Assembly (NCBI RefSeq): GCF_003096275.1
Contig: NZ_QENQ01000001.1
Location: forward strand, 2,104,731-2,168,730
Direction of reading: 5' to 3'
Source: Sphingomonas pokkalii
Lineage (GTDB): Bacteria > Pseudomonadota > Alphaproteobacteria > Sphingomonadales > Sphingomonadaceae
Length of the DNA stretch: 64,000 nt
Made by a program: the position numbers and the translations under genes. The notes under the pieces were generated by a model. The model was given only the letters and a program-made list of their open reading frames with translations. It was not told the DNA's origin and ran no database searches. Shown here in pieces: positions 1 to 9,469 of this stretch. Position 1 is the first letter of the stretch, and each line of letters starts with the position of its first letter.

Positions 1-287
1 TCGGCCTCGGCCCCATGCTCGCCCGGCGCGGCGCAACCCTCGGCCTGCCACTCGATCATCGCGGCTCCGGCCTGTCCGGCGGAGAGCGCCGCCGCCTTGG
101 CCTCGCCCGTGCGTTGCTCGCCGATCGCCCGCTGCTGCTCGCCGACGAACCCACCGCCGATCTCGACGATGCGAGCGCGGCTGCGATCACCGCGCTGCTC
201 CGCACGATCGCCGCCGAGCGCGCGGTGATCGTCGCCACCCATGATCCGCGCCTGATTGCCGCGGCCGATGCCGAGGTGACGCTGTGA
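1..287 (+). CDS. cydD: CydD, C-terminal fragment of the CydDC thiol exporter
   Basis: The gene is cut by the left window edge; only the last part of the nucleotide-binding domain is present, read in the frame beginning at base 3. The ABC signature LSGGERRRLGLARALL, a Walker B run LLLADEPTADLD and the H-loop ATHD are visible. The stop overlaps the GTG start of the next gene by four bases (GTGA), so the two are translationally coupled. CydDC is known as a heterodimeric inner-membrane ABC exporter of cysteine/glutathione that is needed for cytochrome bd assembly. The CydD identity is inferred mainly from the CydC partner that follows; the fragment alone only shows an ABC ATPase. Confidence 0.85.
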   Translation, partial: GLGPMLARRGATLGLPLDHRGSGLSGGERRRLGLARALLADRPLLLADEPTADLDDASAAAITALLRTIAAERAVIVATHDPRLIAAADAEVTL

Positions 288-1864
288 ACCCCTTCCCCCT
301 TGCAGCCCCCGAGCGCCGCACACTCCGCCAGGCGCTCGCCTGCGCGGCGATTGCCGGCCTCGCCGCGATCCTGCTGCTGGCGCTCTCCGGCTGGTTCCTC
401 ACCGGCGCCGCCATTGCCGGAGCGGCCGGCGCCGGCGCCATCGCCGTGTTCAACTATCTCATTCCCAGCGCTGCGATCCGCGGCCTGGCCATACTGCGCA
501 CCGCCGGCCGCTACGGCGAGCGGCTGCTGTCGCATCAGGCCGCGCTCACCGCCATGGCCGATCTGCGGGGACGGCTGTTCGGCAAGCTGGCGGCGCAGGA
601 TAGCCGCACCGCGCCGGATCTTGCCGGCGGCGACGCCAGCGCCCGGCTGATCGGCGACATCGAGGCGCTGGAAGATCTGATCGTCCGCCGCCCTGGCCGC
701 CCGGCCAGCCTCGTCGCCGCAATCTTCGCGGTCGCGCTGGTCGCGCTCGCCGGCTGGAAGGCGGCGCTGGCGCTGGCGCTGCTGCTGGCGGCATTGCCGC
801 CGCTACTCACCCTCGCCGCCCGCCGCCTCACCACCGGCCCCGCCGCCGAAGCCGCCGAGGCACTGGGCGCGCTGCGCACCGCGTTCGTCGACTATGCCGC
901 TGCCCGGCCCGAGATCATCGCCTATGGTCTCGCCCCGCGAGTGGCGGATACGATCGCGGAGCTCAGCCGCCCGCTCGATCGCGCCCGCGCGGCGCTGGCA
1001 CGCGGCGACGGCGCGGTGGCGGGGCTGCTCGCCGGCTATGGCGCGGTCACCGCGGCGGTCATCTTCGCGGTTTCCGACGCCAGCGCCCCGATCCGCGCGC
1101 TGGCACTGCTCGCCGCCGCCGCCGCGGTGGAAGCGATGGCGGCCTTCGCCCGCACCGCGCTGCGCCAGGCAAGCGTCGCACAGGGCCTCGCCCGCCTCGC
1201 CACCCTCGCCGACCTACCGGAGGATCTTGCTCCGCCGGCGCCATCCGACGCTGTCGCCCGGCCGATCGCGCTGGGCAGCCACCAGCTTGCCCCTGGCACC
1301 CGCGTTGCGATCACCGGCATCTCGGGCAGCGGCAAAACGCGCCTGATCGAAGCCCTGGCCGGGCTTCGCGCGCCGGTGCATATGTTGGCGCTGGACGGCA
1401 TCCCGATCGAGCAATGCAGTGCCCATGCGCTACGCAGCCAGTTTGCGCTGGCGCCGCAGGATGCGGTGCTGATCGCAGGTTCGGTTGCGGACAATCTGCG
1501 CGTAGCCCGCCCCGGCGTCACCGAAGCGGCGATGCACGCCGCGCTGTACGCCGCCTGCCTGGAAACCACTATCGCCGCGATGCCGGCGGGCCTCGCTACC
1601 CAGATTGCCGAATCCGGTGGCACGCTTTCCGGCGGCGAACGCAAGCGGTTGGCGCTGGCCCGCGCATTGCTCGCGGAACGTCCTTGGCTGCTACTCGACG
1701 AGCCGAGCGAAGGCCTCGATTCCGCCACCGAAAGCGAATTGGTCGCCCGGATCGATGCCTGGCTGGCCCGCGCCAGCACCGGACTCCTGCTCGTCTCGCA
1801 CCGGCGCGCGCCGCTGGCCCTCGCGTCGCAGCAGATCGAGATCCGCGATCTTTCGATACAATGA
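284..1864 (+). CDS. cydC: CydC, thiol reductant ABC exporter subunit
   Basis: A 526-residue protein with an N-terminal exporter-type membrane domain (residues about 1-300) and a C-terminal ATPase. The CydC hallmark segment after the first helix is clear: SGWFLTGAAIAG, then FNYLIPSAAIRG and RTAGRYGERLLSH. The ATPase has Walker A GISGSGKT with Lys351, signature LSGGERKRLALARALL and Walker B WLLLDEPSEGLD. The start is GTG and overlaps the cydD stop. With CydD it exports reductant across the inner membrane and supports cytochrome bd maturation. The bd oxidase genes themselves are not in the window and may lie upstream. Confidence 0.93.
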   Translation: MNPFPLAAPERRTLRQALACAAIAGLAAILLLALSGWFLTGAAIAGAAGAGAIAVFNYLIPSAAIRGLAILRTAGRYGERLLSHQAALTAMADLRGRLFGKLAAQDSRTAPDLAGGDASARLIGDIEALEDLIVRRPGRPASLVAAIFAVALVALAGWKAALALALLLAALPPLLTLAARRLTTGPAAEAAEALGALRTAFVDYAAARPEIIAYGLAPRVADTIAELSRPLDRARAALARGDGAVAGLLAGYGAVTAAVIFAVSDASAPIRALALLAAAAAVEAMAAFARTALRQASVAQGLARLATLADLPEDLAPPAPSDAVARPIALGSHQLAPGTRVAITGISGSGKTRLIEALAGLRAPVHMLALDGIPIEQCSAHALRSQFALAPQDAVLIAGSVADNLRVARPGVTEAAMHAALYAACLETTIAAMPAGLATQIAESGGTLSGGERKRLALARALLAERPWLLLDEPSEGLDSATESELVARIDAWLARASTGLLLVSHRRAPLALASQQIEIRDLSIQ

Positions 1865-1880
1865 TATGTTGCAACATGTG
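1863..1880. promoter_or_regulatory. Zur-like palindromic operator
   Basis: A perfect 12-base palindrome ATGTTGCAACAT (1866-1877) lies just after the cydC stop and 25 bases before the start of the small protein that precedes the TonB receptor. The flanks GA(T) and GTG extend the symmetry imperfectly. The ATGTT...AACAT arms resemble Zur boxes of proteobacteria, and the downstream receptor is ZnuD-like, so zinc repression is a reasonable inference. Binding has not been shown, and the centre GC differs from the usual AT-rich centre. Confidence 0.5.
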
Positions 1881-1904
1881 AGGCACTGATCTAGGTCGCC
1901 TCGG

Positions 1905-2267
1905 ATGCGCCTGTTTCGCGTGATCGATCCTGTTTCCCGGCTTGTCGCAGCACTGTTCCTGGTGTTCGCGCTGTGCTGGCAGGCGGGCATCGTCCGCGCG
2001 CATATACACGAGGTGCCGGGCTTCGCAGCAGCGTCTGCGGTACACCGCGCCAACCATCCCTCCCGCTCGGGGGACGAGGGGCAGGATTGCCCCGTCTGTG
2101 CCGAAGAAGCCGCGGCCGGCGTCTACCTCGCCGCCGCCCCCCCGGTTCTGGCGGCACCGATCGAAGCGCCGATCTGGCGGGCGGCGATCGTCGCCGACCC
2201 AGCCCCCCGGCTGCTGCGCTCGCATGACTGGCGCAGTCGCGCACCACCCATCCTCCGGACCACCTGA
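1905..2267 (+). CDS. Small secreted His/Cys protein, DUF2946-like
   Basis: A 120-residue protein with one N-terminal hydrophobic helix (residues about 10-30, LVAALFLVFALCWQAG), probably a signal or anchor, followed by HIHE, a histidine near residue 47, and a CPVC motif near residue 64. This layout (hydrophobic start, histidines, CPxC) resembles the DUF2946 family, whose members often sit next to TonB receptors for metals. It lies 77 bases upstream of the ZnuD-like receptor, probably in one transcript behind the palindrome at 1866. A periplasmic metal-binding helper role is inference only; the family match is by eye. Confidence 0.6.
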   Translation: MRLFRVIDPVSRLVAALFLVFALCWQAGIVRAHIHEVPGFAAASAVHRANHPSRSGDEGQDCPVCAEEAAAGVYLAAAPPVLAAPIEAPIWRAAIVADPAPRLLRSHDWRSRAPPILRTT

Positions 2268-2344
2268 TACCAACCCGGCCGAAGGCCGGAACTGCTGCCG
2301 CTGCCCGATTTGCGGCCGCTCCCCAGGTTCACGGAGTAATATTC

Positions 2345-4348
2345 ATGCGTACTGCCCTTCTCGCCGGCGCCGCGCTCGTCGCGCTGCTGCCTGCCGCCGC
2401 TGCCTTCGCCGCCAATGCGCCCGATCCTCAAGCGAACGACAAGAACACGATCATCGTCACCGCCGCCCCCTATGCGGTGCAGAGCGATGAGGTGCCGACG
2501 ATCGTCACCCATGTCGATCGCGAACAGATCCTGAAGGCCGGCGGCTCGAGCATCACCGATGCGCTGGCGCAAGAACCGGGAATTTCCGGCACCACCTTCG
2601 CCAGCGGTGCCAGCCGCCCCATCATCCGCGGCATGGATGCCACGCGCGTCCGTATTCTGGAGAATGGATCGAGCAGCGCCGATGTTTCCGATATCGGCCC
2701 CGATCACGGCATCCCGGTCGATCCCTTCTCGGCACAGAGCATCGAAGTGGTGCGCGGTGCCGGCACGCTGCGCTACGGCAGCCAGGCGATCGGTGGCGTG
2801 GTGAACGTGCTCAACAATCGCGTACCGATGGCGCTGCCGAAGGAAGCGCTGTCGGGCGAAGCGGTCGGCAGCTTCGGCACCGTTTCAAACGTCGGTGAAG
2901 GCGGTGCACTGGTCGATGCCAAGCTGGGCCAGGTCGCGCTGCACGCGGACGGCTTCTATCGCGATGCCGGCAATTACGACACGCCGCTGGGCACCCAGCA
3001 AAACAGCTTCTTCCGCGGCCATGGCGCCTCGATCGGCACGTCCTATTTCTTCGGCGGCGACGATGCGAGCCATATCGGCGTCTCGGTCAGCCAGTATAAT
3101 TCGAAGTACGGCATCCCCAGCGACACCACCTATATCGACATGCGCCAGACCAAGGTGATGACGCGCGACGTGTTCGCGGTGAACGCCGGGCCTCTCAAGT
3201 CGGTCAATCTCGATGCCAGCTATGCCGATTACACGCATGACGAGAAGGAACCGGACGGCACGATCGACACCACGTTCCGCAACAAGGAATTCGACGGCCA
3301 CCTGGAATTCCTGTTCAACCCGCTCGGGCCGGTGCGCAACTCGGCGCTGGGCTTCGAGGTGCAGAATCGCAAATTCTCGGCGATCGGGCAGGACAGCAGC
3401 TATCTGTTCCCCACGACGACGCAGAGCGAAGCCGCCTATCTGTTCACCGAAGTGCCGCTGACGGACATCCTGCACGTTCAAGCCAGCGGGCGGATCGAGC
3501 ATGTCCGCGTGGACGGCACGCCGGCCTCGAACGTCTTCACCAGCCGTGAGTATACGCCGGTCAGCGGCGCGTTCGGGGCGCTGCTGGATGTCGGCAGCCA
3601 TGTGAAGCTCGGCCTCACCGGCTCCAGCACCGGCCGCGCGCCGGCGATCACCGAATTGTTCGCCCGCGGCGGGCATGACGGCCCGAACACCTTCGAGACG
3701 GGCGATCCGACGCTCAAGATCGAACGCGCCAATTCGATCGAAGCGACGCTGCGCTACGACATGGATCGCTTCCACTTCGACGGCAGCCTCTACTCCACCT
3801 GGTTCAACAACTACATCTATGGCGATCTCACCGGCCGCACCTGCTCGGACGACGGCACCTGCGCCGTGGGCGGCAGCGGCGATCTGAGCGAGCTCAACTA
3901 TCGCCAGCAGGGCGCGCATTTCCGCGGGGCCGAAGGCAAGGCGAGCTATGATCTGCTCCGCGGCCACGATAGCGCACTGCAACTTACCGCGCTGGCAGAC
4001 TATACCCGCGCGACGCTGGACAATGGCGGCAACGTGCCGCGCATCCCGCCCTATCGCCTGGGCGGCGGCGTGAACTGGACGAGCAGGGTATTCGACGCTG
4101 CGGTGCAATTCACCCATGCCGGCCGCCAGGATAAGTTCGGCGCGTTCGACACCGCGACGCCGGGCTACAACACGCTGGGCGCGAACATCGCCTGGCGCCC
4201 GTTCAAGGCCTATCCGGGCATCGAGTTCGCGGTCGTCGGCCAGAACCTGACGGACGAGGTGCAGCGCAATGCCGCCGCGCTGAACCGCGACCAGGTGGTG
4301 CTGCCCGGCCGCAACGTCCGCTTCGTGGTGAAGGTCGCGACCTTCTGA
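2345..4348 (+). CDS. znuD: TonB-dependent outer-membrane receptor, ZnuD-like
   Basis: A 667-residue receptor with a cleavable signal (ending AAAAFA, about residue 21), a TonB-box-like start (NTIIVTA), a plug domain (residues about 50-160) and a beta-barrel ending in a phenylalanine (VVKVATF). The plug segment DHGIPVDPFSAQSIEVVRGA and the following GAGTLRYGSQAIGGVVNVL match the pattern I know from ZnuD-type zinc receptors. The upstream palindrome fits Zur control. It imports a ligand across the outer membrane using TonB/ExbBD energy. Zinc is the likely substrate, but copper or haem cannot be excluded from sequence alone. Confidence 0.8.
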   Translation: MRTALLAGAALVALLPAAAAFAANAPDPQANDKNTIIVTAAPYAVQSDEVPTIVTHVDREQILKAGGSSITDALAQEPGISGTTFASGASRPIIRGMDATRVRILENGSSSADVSDIGPDHGIPVDPFSAQSIEVVRGAGTLRYGSQAIGGVVNVLNNRVPMALPKEALSGEAVGSFGTVSNVGEGGALVDAKLGQVALHADGFYRDAGNYDTPLGTQQNSFFRGHGASIGTSYFFGGDDASHIGVSVSQYNSKYGIPSDTTYIDMRQTKVMTRDVFAVNAGPLKSVNLDASYADYTHDEKEPDGTIDTTFRNKEFDGHLEFLFNPLGPVRNSALGFEVQNRKFSAIGQDSSYLFPTTTQSEAAYLFTEVPLTDILHVQASGRIEHVRVDGTPASNVFTSREYTPVSGAFGALLDVGSHVKLGLTGSSTGRAPAITELFARGGHDGPNTFETGDPTLKIERANSIEATLRYDMDRFHFDGSLYSTWFNNYIYGDLTGRTCSDDGTCAVGGSGDLSELNYRQQGAHFRGAEGKASYDLLRGHDSALQLTALADYTRATLDNGGNVPRIPPYRLGGGVNWTSRVFDAAVQFTHAGRQDKFGAFDTATPGYNTLGANIAWRPFKAYPGIEFAVVGQNLTDEVQRNAAALNRDQVVLPGRNVRFVVKVATF

Positions 4349-4354
4349 GCGTTG

Positions 4355-4383
4355 GGCGGGGGCGCCGCTATGGGGCCCCCGCC
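4355..4383 (+). terminator. Hairpin terminator after the TonB receptor
   Basis: Perfect 9-base arms GGCGGGGGC (4355-4363) and GCCCCCGCC (4375-4383) surround an 11-base loop, 7 bases after the receptor stop. No long U tract follows, as is common in GC-rich genomes. Confidence 0.65.
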
Positions 4384-4428
4384 GAAATAGAGGCTCGTCT
4401 TGGCGCGGCGGAACGCTAGAAGGCGGAT

Positions 4429-5640
4429 ATGCTTTCCTCGCCCGCCACCCGGACGATTCTCGCGATCGGCGTCGCGGCGCTTGCCGCGCTGCTGGGGTTC
4501 TTCCTCAACGGCGACGCGCAGGCGGCGCTCGTGCTGTTCGTTGGCGCGCTCGCCGCGATCCTGATCGTGGTACTCGGCGGCGATCCGCCCGTCACAGCGC
4601 CGCGCGACGATCTCCTCCCCGGCACGCAGGGCACCGCGACCGGCGACGTGATCGAGGCGATCGCCGAACCGGTGCTGGTCGTCGATGCCACCCGCGTCGT
4701 CGCCGCCAACGCAGCCTCGCGCGCGTTGCTGGGCGCCCACATCCTCGGCGAGGACGTCCGGCTGGCGATCCGTCACCCCGCCGCTGCCGAGCGCCTGCTC
4801 GATCCCGCCGAACAACTGTCCAACGCCCCGATCCACCTCGTCGGCCTCGGCACCCGCGAGCAGCGCTGGGAAATGCGTGTCCATACCCTCGCCAGCGGCG
4901 AGCGCGTGGTCCATCTCGTCGATCGCACCGGCAGCTACACTGCGGATCGGATGCGCGTCGATTTCGTCGCCAATGCCAGCCATGAGCTGCGCACCCCCCT
5001 CGCCTCGCTGCTCGGCTATGTCGAGACGCTGGCCGACGGCGCCGGCGAGGAGCCGGAAATCCGTGCGCGCTTCCTGAAGATCATGCATGACGAAGCCCGT
5101 CGCATGGACCGGCTGATCAGCGACCTGATCTCGCTGAGCCGAATAGAGGCGGACAAATATCGCGCGCCCGCGGAATCGGTGCAACTCGACGAGTTGATCG
5201 ACCAGGTTTGCCAGGAACTGTCCGGCAGCCCCCGCGCCGCCGATCTGGTGACCGAGATCGAGGCCGTGCACCCCGTGCGCGGTGATCGCACCCAACTGAG
5301 CCAGCTGCTCCACAACGTGATCGGCAACGCCATGAAATATGGCCGCCACGGCACCGCGGTCACCGTCTCGCTGCGCAGCGAGGGCGAAGCCATGGTCCGG
5401 CTGGCCGTCACCGATCAGGGCGAAGGCATTCCGCCGGAACATATTCCACGCCTCACCGAACGCTTCTACCGCGTCGATTCGGGACGCAGCCGTTCGCTCG
5501 GCGGCACCGGCCTCGGCCTCGCCATCGTCAAGCATGTGGTCGAGCGCCACCGCGGCCGGCTCGATATCGCCAGCGCCGTCGGCGTCGGCACCACCGTCAC
5601 GGTGCGGCTGCCGATCGAGCCAGCTGTCATAAAGTCGTAA
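4429..5640 (+). CDS. phoR: PhoR, phosphate-sensing histidine kinase
   Basis: A 403-residue sensor kinase with two N-terminal membrane helices (residues about 7-50), a PAS-like stretch (residues about 65-170), HisKA with the phospho-acceptor motif ASHELRTPLASLLGY (His185), and HATPase_c with GNAMKYG, DQGEGIP and GGTGLGLAIVKH. It is the first gene of phoR-pstSCAB-phoU-phoB, the usual alphaproteobacterial order, and its partner PhoB is the last gene. Under phosphate limitation it is expected to phosphorylate PhoB and, when phosphate is plentiful, to be restrained through PstSCAB-PhoU. A Pho box overlaps its final codons, giving the pst genes their own promoter. Confidence 0.95.
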   Translation: MLSSPATRTILAIGVAALAALLGFFLNGDAQAALVLFVGALAAILIVVLGGDPPVTAPRDDLLPGTQGTATGDVIEAIAEPVLVVDATRVVAANAASRALLGAHILGEDVRLAIRHPAAAERLLDPAEQLSNAPIHLVGLGTREQRWEMRVHTLASGERVVHLVDRTGSYTADRMRVDFVANASHELRTPLASLLGYVETLADGAGEEPEIRARFLKIMHDEARRMDRLISDLISLSRIEADKYRAPAESVQLDELIDQVCQELSGSPRAADLVTEIEAVHPVRGDRTQLSQLLHNVIGNAMKYGRHGTAVTVSLRSEGEAMVRLAVTDQGEGIPPEHIPRLTERFYRVDSGRSRSLGGTGLGLAIVKHVVERHRGRLDIASAVGVGTTVTVRLPIEPAVIKS

Positions 5641-5641
5641 C
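5624..5641 (+). promoter_or_regulatory. Pho box (PhoB operator) inside the 3' end of phoR
   Basis: The 18 bases CTGTCATAAAGTCGTAAC closely match the known Pho box (two CTGTCAT-type half repeats separated by an A/T-rich spacer). The site covers the last codons and stop of phoR and lies 74 bases before the pstS start, a sensible place for a PhoB-activated promoter. The first half site is perfect; the second is degenerate. Confidence 0.75.
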
Positions 5642-5714
5642 GCGATTGCCGGATGGGCACGATGCGGGGCAAGGCCATGCCCGCACCTAACGCCGAACCC
5701 CCGGGGAGCATGAA

Positions 5715-6752
5715 GTGACGATGCTGGGTCGTCTAGCGCTGATCGCATCCGCCACGCTCGCGCTTTGCGCGTGCGACGGCAACGCGACGCGTGAGATCCG
5801 CGTCGTCGGCTCGTCCACCGTCTATCCTTTCACCACGGCCGTCGCCGAAGCGTTCGTCAACGCGCGCAGTGGCCGCACGGCACCGGTGATCGAATCGATC
5901 GGCAGCGGCGCCGGCCTGCGCCGCTTCTGCGAAGGCGTCGGCGCCCAGTTCCCCGATATCGCCAACGCCTCGCGGCGGATGACGCGCAACGAATATGATC
6001 GCTGCCAGGCGAATAAGGTCGGGCCGATCGAAGAGATCGTGATCGGGCTGGACGGCGTCGCGCTTGCCGAATCAAATCAGGGCCCGAAGCTCCAGCTCAG
6101 CAAGCGCGACATCTATCGCGCGCTCGCCGCCAATCCCGGCGGCCGCCCGAACCAGGCCCGCACCTGGCGCGACGTGAACCCGGCGCTGCCGGCGATCCCG
6201 ATCCTGGTGATGGGCCCGCCCTCTACCAGCGGCACGCGCGACGCTTTTGTGGAGCTTATGCTGGCCCCCGGCTGCCTGGAGGCAGACCCGGAGGCCGAGG
6301 CGCTTAGAGCCTCCGCCGATCCCGCGCAGTTCGACGCCCGCTGCCACCGCATCCGCGACGACGGCCCCTATGTCGATAAGGGCGAGAACGACAATCTGAT
6401 CGTGCAGGGCCTGGCGCAGAATCCGAATGCACTCGGCATCTTCGGCTATTCCTATCTTGAGGAAAACCAGAGCCGGCTGCACGGCGTGCCGATCGGAGGC
6501 GTCGCCCCCAGCTATGGTACGATCGCCGATGGCCGCTATCCCGGCGCCCGCCCGCTCTATCTGTACGTCAAAACGCGCCACCTGAAGGCGGTGCCGGGCC
6601 TGAAGGATTTTCTGCTGCTCTACGCCAATCTGTGGGGCCCCACCGGGCCGCTGGTCAAGCGCGGGCTGATCGCTGCCCCGGAAACGATGCGGGCGACGAT
6701 GACCGATCGCATTCACCGCCAGATTCCGCTCGATCCCGCGGACCTGAAATGA
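5715..6752 (+). CDS. pstS: PstS, phosphate-binding protein
   Basis: A 345-residue periplasmic solute-binding protein. The N-terminus (MLGRLALIASATLALCAC) is a lipoprotein-type signal with a candidate lipobox Cys, so it may be anchored rather than soluble. VVGSSTVYPFTTAVAEAF and the phosphate-contacting STSGTRDAF-like segment (PPSTSGTRDAFVE) are typical of PstS. I chose the GTG at 5715 because GGGGAG lies 6 bases upstream; an in-frame ATG follows at 5721. It captures phosphate for PstCA and should be PhoB-induced through the box at 5624. Confidence 0.95.
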   Translation: MTMLGRLALIASATLALCACDGNATREIRVVGSSTVYPFTTAVAEAFVNARSGRTAPVIESIGSGAGLRRFCEGVGAQFPDIANASRRMTRNEYDRCQANKVGPIEEIVIGLDGVALAESNQGPKLQLSKRDIYRALAANPGGRPNQARTWRDVNPALPAIPILVMGPPSTSGTRDAFVELMLAPGCLEADPEAEALRASADPAQFDARCHRIRDDGPYVDKGENDNLIVQGLAQNPNALGIFGYSYLEENQSRLHGVPIGGVAPSYGTIADGRYPGARPLYLYVKTRHLKAVPGLKDFLLLYANLWGPTGPLVKRGLIAAPETMRATMTDRIHRQIPLDPADLK

Positions 6753-6795
6753 TGCGCCGGTTCGTCTTGTATTCGCACCTCGGGATGGCTGCGCG

Positions 6796-8172
6796 GTGAA
6801 CGGCTTCGCGCTTTGCTTTGTCATCCTCGGTCTCGGCCTGATCGGCTGGCTCACCGCGCGGGCACGGGCGCTGCGCTTCGATCGCGGCGGCCGCAAGCGG
6901 CTGCACTCGCTGCCCGCCCAGCATGGCTGGTACGCGGCCGCTTGGACGGTGCTGCCGCCGCTGCTGTTTCTCGCGGTCTGGTCCGCGATCAGCCCGGGGA
7001 TGGTGCGACAGACGATCCTGCGCAACCCCGCCGCCGCACAGCTTTCCGATTTCGCGTTCGAACGGGATTCGGTGCTGGCGCAGGCGCGCGCGGTCGCCGA
7101 AAACCCCTATGCCGGCGATGTCGATCCGCTCGCCCGCCGGCTTGCGCCGCTCGTCGGCGCGACGCGTAGCCGCTATGCTTGGATCGGCACCTTGGTAGCA
7201 GCGCTGCTAGCCTTTGCCGCGGGTGCCTATGCCATCACCCGCATACGTCCCGATTTCCGCGCGCGCTCGCAGGTGGAACGCACGCTGATGATGACGTTGC
7301 TGGTGGCATCGCTGATCGCGATCCTCACCACGCTGGGCATCTTCGTGTCGCTGTTCTGGGAATCGCTGCGCTTTTTCGGGCACGTGCCGATCACCGATTT
7401 CCTGTTCGGCACGCATTGGAGCCCGCAGGTGATCGATGCCAAGGATCCCGGCGCGTCGCTGGGCGCGGTTCCGCTGTTCTGGGGCACCTTCTTCATCGGC
7501 GCGGTGATCGCGATGCTAGTCGCGATCCCCTTCGGACTGATGAGCGCGGTGTACCTAACCCAATATGCCAGCCCGACCACGCGCCGCTGGATGAAGCCGA
7601 CGCTGGAGATGCTCGCCGGCGTGCCCACCGTCGTCTATGGCTATTTCGCCGCGCTTACCGTGGCGCCCGCGATGCGGCAGTTCGCGGTGCTGCTCGGCGA
7701 TCCCTATGCCTCGTCGGAAAGCGCGCTGGCGGCCGGGCTGGTCATGGGGGTGATGATCATCCCGTTCGTCTCCTCGATGGCCGACGATTCGCTGGCCGCG
7801 GTGCCCACCGCGATGCGCGACGGCAGCCTGGCGATGGGCGCCACCACCAGCGAGACGATCTCGAAGGTGCTGGTCCCCGCCGCGCTGCCCGGTGTGGTGG
7901 CGGGCGTGCTGCTTGCCGTCAGCCGTGCGATCGGCGAGACGATGATCGTCGTCATGGCCGCGTCCGGCGCGGCGACGATCACGCTCAACCCGCTCGAAAG
8001 CGCCACCACCGTCACCAAGCAGATCGTCGACCTGCTGACCGGCGAGGCGGAGTTCGACAGCCCGAAGACGCTCGCCGCCTTCGCGCTTGGCCTCACCCTG
8101 TTCGTCATAACGCTGCTGCTCAATATCGTCGCGCTCCGCGTCGTGAAGAAGTATCGCGAAGCCTATGAATAA
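6796..8172 (+). CDS. pstC: PstC, phosphate ABC transporter permease
   Basis: A 458-residue permease, longer than the E. coli protein because of an N-terminal extension of about 150 residues with two helices, common in alphaproteobacteria. The permease core contains FGLMSAVYLTQYA, LEMLAGVPTVVYGYFA and the EAA-type loop AMGATTSETISKVLVPAALP. The start is GTG. Its end overlaps pstA by 8 bases. It forms the inner-membrane channel for phosphate with PstA and is driven by PstB. Confidence 0.95.
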   Translation: MNGFALCFVILGLGLIGWLTARARALRFDRGGRKRLHSLPAQHGWYAAAWTVLPPLLFLAVWSAISPGMVRQTILRNPAAAQLSDFAFERDSVLAQARAVAENPYAGDVDPLARRLAPLVGATRSRYAWIGTLVAALLAFAAGAYAITRIRPDFRARSQVERTLMMTLLVASLIAILTTLGIFVSLFWESLRFFGHVPITDFLFGTHWSPQVIDAKDPGASLGAVPLFWGTFFIGAVIAMLVAIPFGLMSAVYLTQYASPTTRRWMKPTLEMLAGVPTVVYGYFAALTVAPAMRQFAVLLGDPYASSESALAAGLVMGVMIIPFVSSMADDSLAAVPTAMRDGSLAMGATTSETISKVLVPAALPGVVAGVLLAVSRAIGETMIVVMAASGAATITLNPLESATTVTKQIVDLLTGEAEFDSPKTLAAFALGLTLFVITLLLNIVALRVVKKYREAYE

Positions 8173-9469
8173 GCCTGTCGCCCCTGCTGCAGCCGAACGG
8201 CAGCCGACCGATTGGAACAGCCCGGCGATGCAGCGGCGCATTCGCCGCCGCTACGCGGCCGAGCGGCGCTTCCGCGTGCTCGGTGCCGGCGCCGTGATCC
8301 TGTCTGCGGCCTTTCTGGGATTCCTGCTGTTCACCATGGTCGCGCAAGGCTGGCGCGGCTTCACCACCACCGAACTGGCGCTGCCGATCGATCTTCACGC
8401 CGCCGGCTTCCACGTCGAGCGCGCTCGCCTGAATACCCCGGCGGCAGACCTCGCGCTGGCAAGCGCCGGCCTCGAAGACGCGGTGGAGAATGCCGCAACC
8501 AGCGCCTTCGGCCCCGATGGCGCCACGCTGATCGCGCCCAGTGCGTGGACGGTGTTACGCGCCGCCGTGAAGCGCGATCCCGCGATCCTCGAACGGCGCA
8601 CGGTGGTGCGCGTGCCCGCATCCACTGCCTTCGATCGGGCACTGGCTGGCGAAGGCACCCCCGCCATGAAGGCCACGGTCGCGCGCCTGCAACGGGCGGG
8701 TATGGTCGTGCGCGGCTTCAACTGGACGTTCCTCAGCGAATCCGATTCCACAGATCCGGTGGCGGTCGGCATCTGGGGTGCACTGAAGGGATCGCTGCTC
8801 ACCATGGCGATCACCTTCCTGATCGCCTTTCCGGTCGGCGTGCTCTCCGCCATCTACCTGGAGGAATATGCGCCAAAGAACCGCTGGACCGACCTGATCG
8901 AGGTTTCGATCAACAACCTCGCCGCCGTTCCCTCCATCATCTTCGGCCTGCTTGGCCTGGCGGTGTTCCTGGGCACCTGGGAAATCGGCGGGCGCGTGTT
9001 CGGGCCGATGCTGCCGCGTTCGGCCCCGCTGGTCGGCGGCGTCACGCTGGCGCTGATGATCATGCCCGTCATCGTCATCGCCAGCCGCAACGCGATCAAG
9101 GGCGTGCCCCCGTCGATCCGCGACGCCGCCCTCGGCATCGGCGCCAGCCCGATCCAGGTGGTGTTCCACCACGTCCTGCCGCTGGCGATGCCTGGCATCC
9201 TCACCGGCACGATCATCGGCATGGCCCGCGCGCTGGGCGAAACCGCGCCGCTGCTGCTGATCGGGATGCGCGCCTTCATCGTCACGCCGCCGGACGGCGT
9301 CACCGATCCGGCGACGGTGCTGCCGGTGCAGATTTTCCTGTGGTCCGACGAAGTCAGCCGCGGCTTCGTCGAAAAGACGAGCGCGGCGATCCTGGTGCTG
9401 CTCGCGGTGCTGCTCGCGATGAACGGGCTCGCCATCTATCTCCGCAACAAGTTCGAGACCCGCTGGTAA
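8165..9469 (+). CDS. pstA: PstA, phosphate ABC transporter permease
   Basis: A 434-residue permease with an extended N-terminal region containing one helix (about residues 35-60) and a soluble part of about 120 residues before the permease core. Core motifs include [35 protein letters not shown] and the EAA loop [20 protein letters not shown]. The start lies inside the pstC end and the stop overlaps the pstB ATG (TAATG), so the transporter subunits are translationally coupled. Confidence 0.95.
   Translation: MNKPVAPAAAERQPTDWNSPAMQRRIRRRYAAERRFRVLGAGAVILSAAFLGFLLFTMVAQGWRGFTTTELALPIDLHAAGFHVERARLNTPAADLALASAGLEDAVENAATSAFGPDGATLIAPSAWTVLRAAVKRDPAILERRTVVRVPASTAFDRALAGEGTPAMKATVARLQRAGMVVRGFNWTFLSESDSTDPVAVGIWGALKGSLLTMAITFLIAFPVGVLSAIYLEEYAPKNRWTDLIEVSINNLAAVPSIIFGLLGLAVFLGTWEIGGRVFGPMLPRSAPLVGGVTLALMIMPVIVIASRNAIKGVPPSIRDAALGIGASPIQVVFHHVLPLAMPGILTGTIIGMARALGETAPLLLIGMRAFIVTPPDGVTDPATVLPVQIFLWSDEVSRGFVEKTSAAILVLLAVLLAMNGLAIYLRNKFETRW

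Noticed and set aside
2885..4117. A 410-codon open frame on the minus strand opposite the TonB receptor
   Set aside because: It is a third-position GC shadow of the receptor gene; its product is a low-complexity Ala/Arg/Glu/His run without any domain, and the plus-strand product is clearly a TonB receptor.
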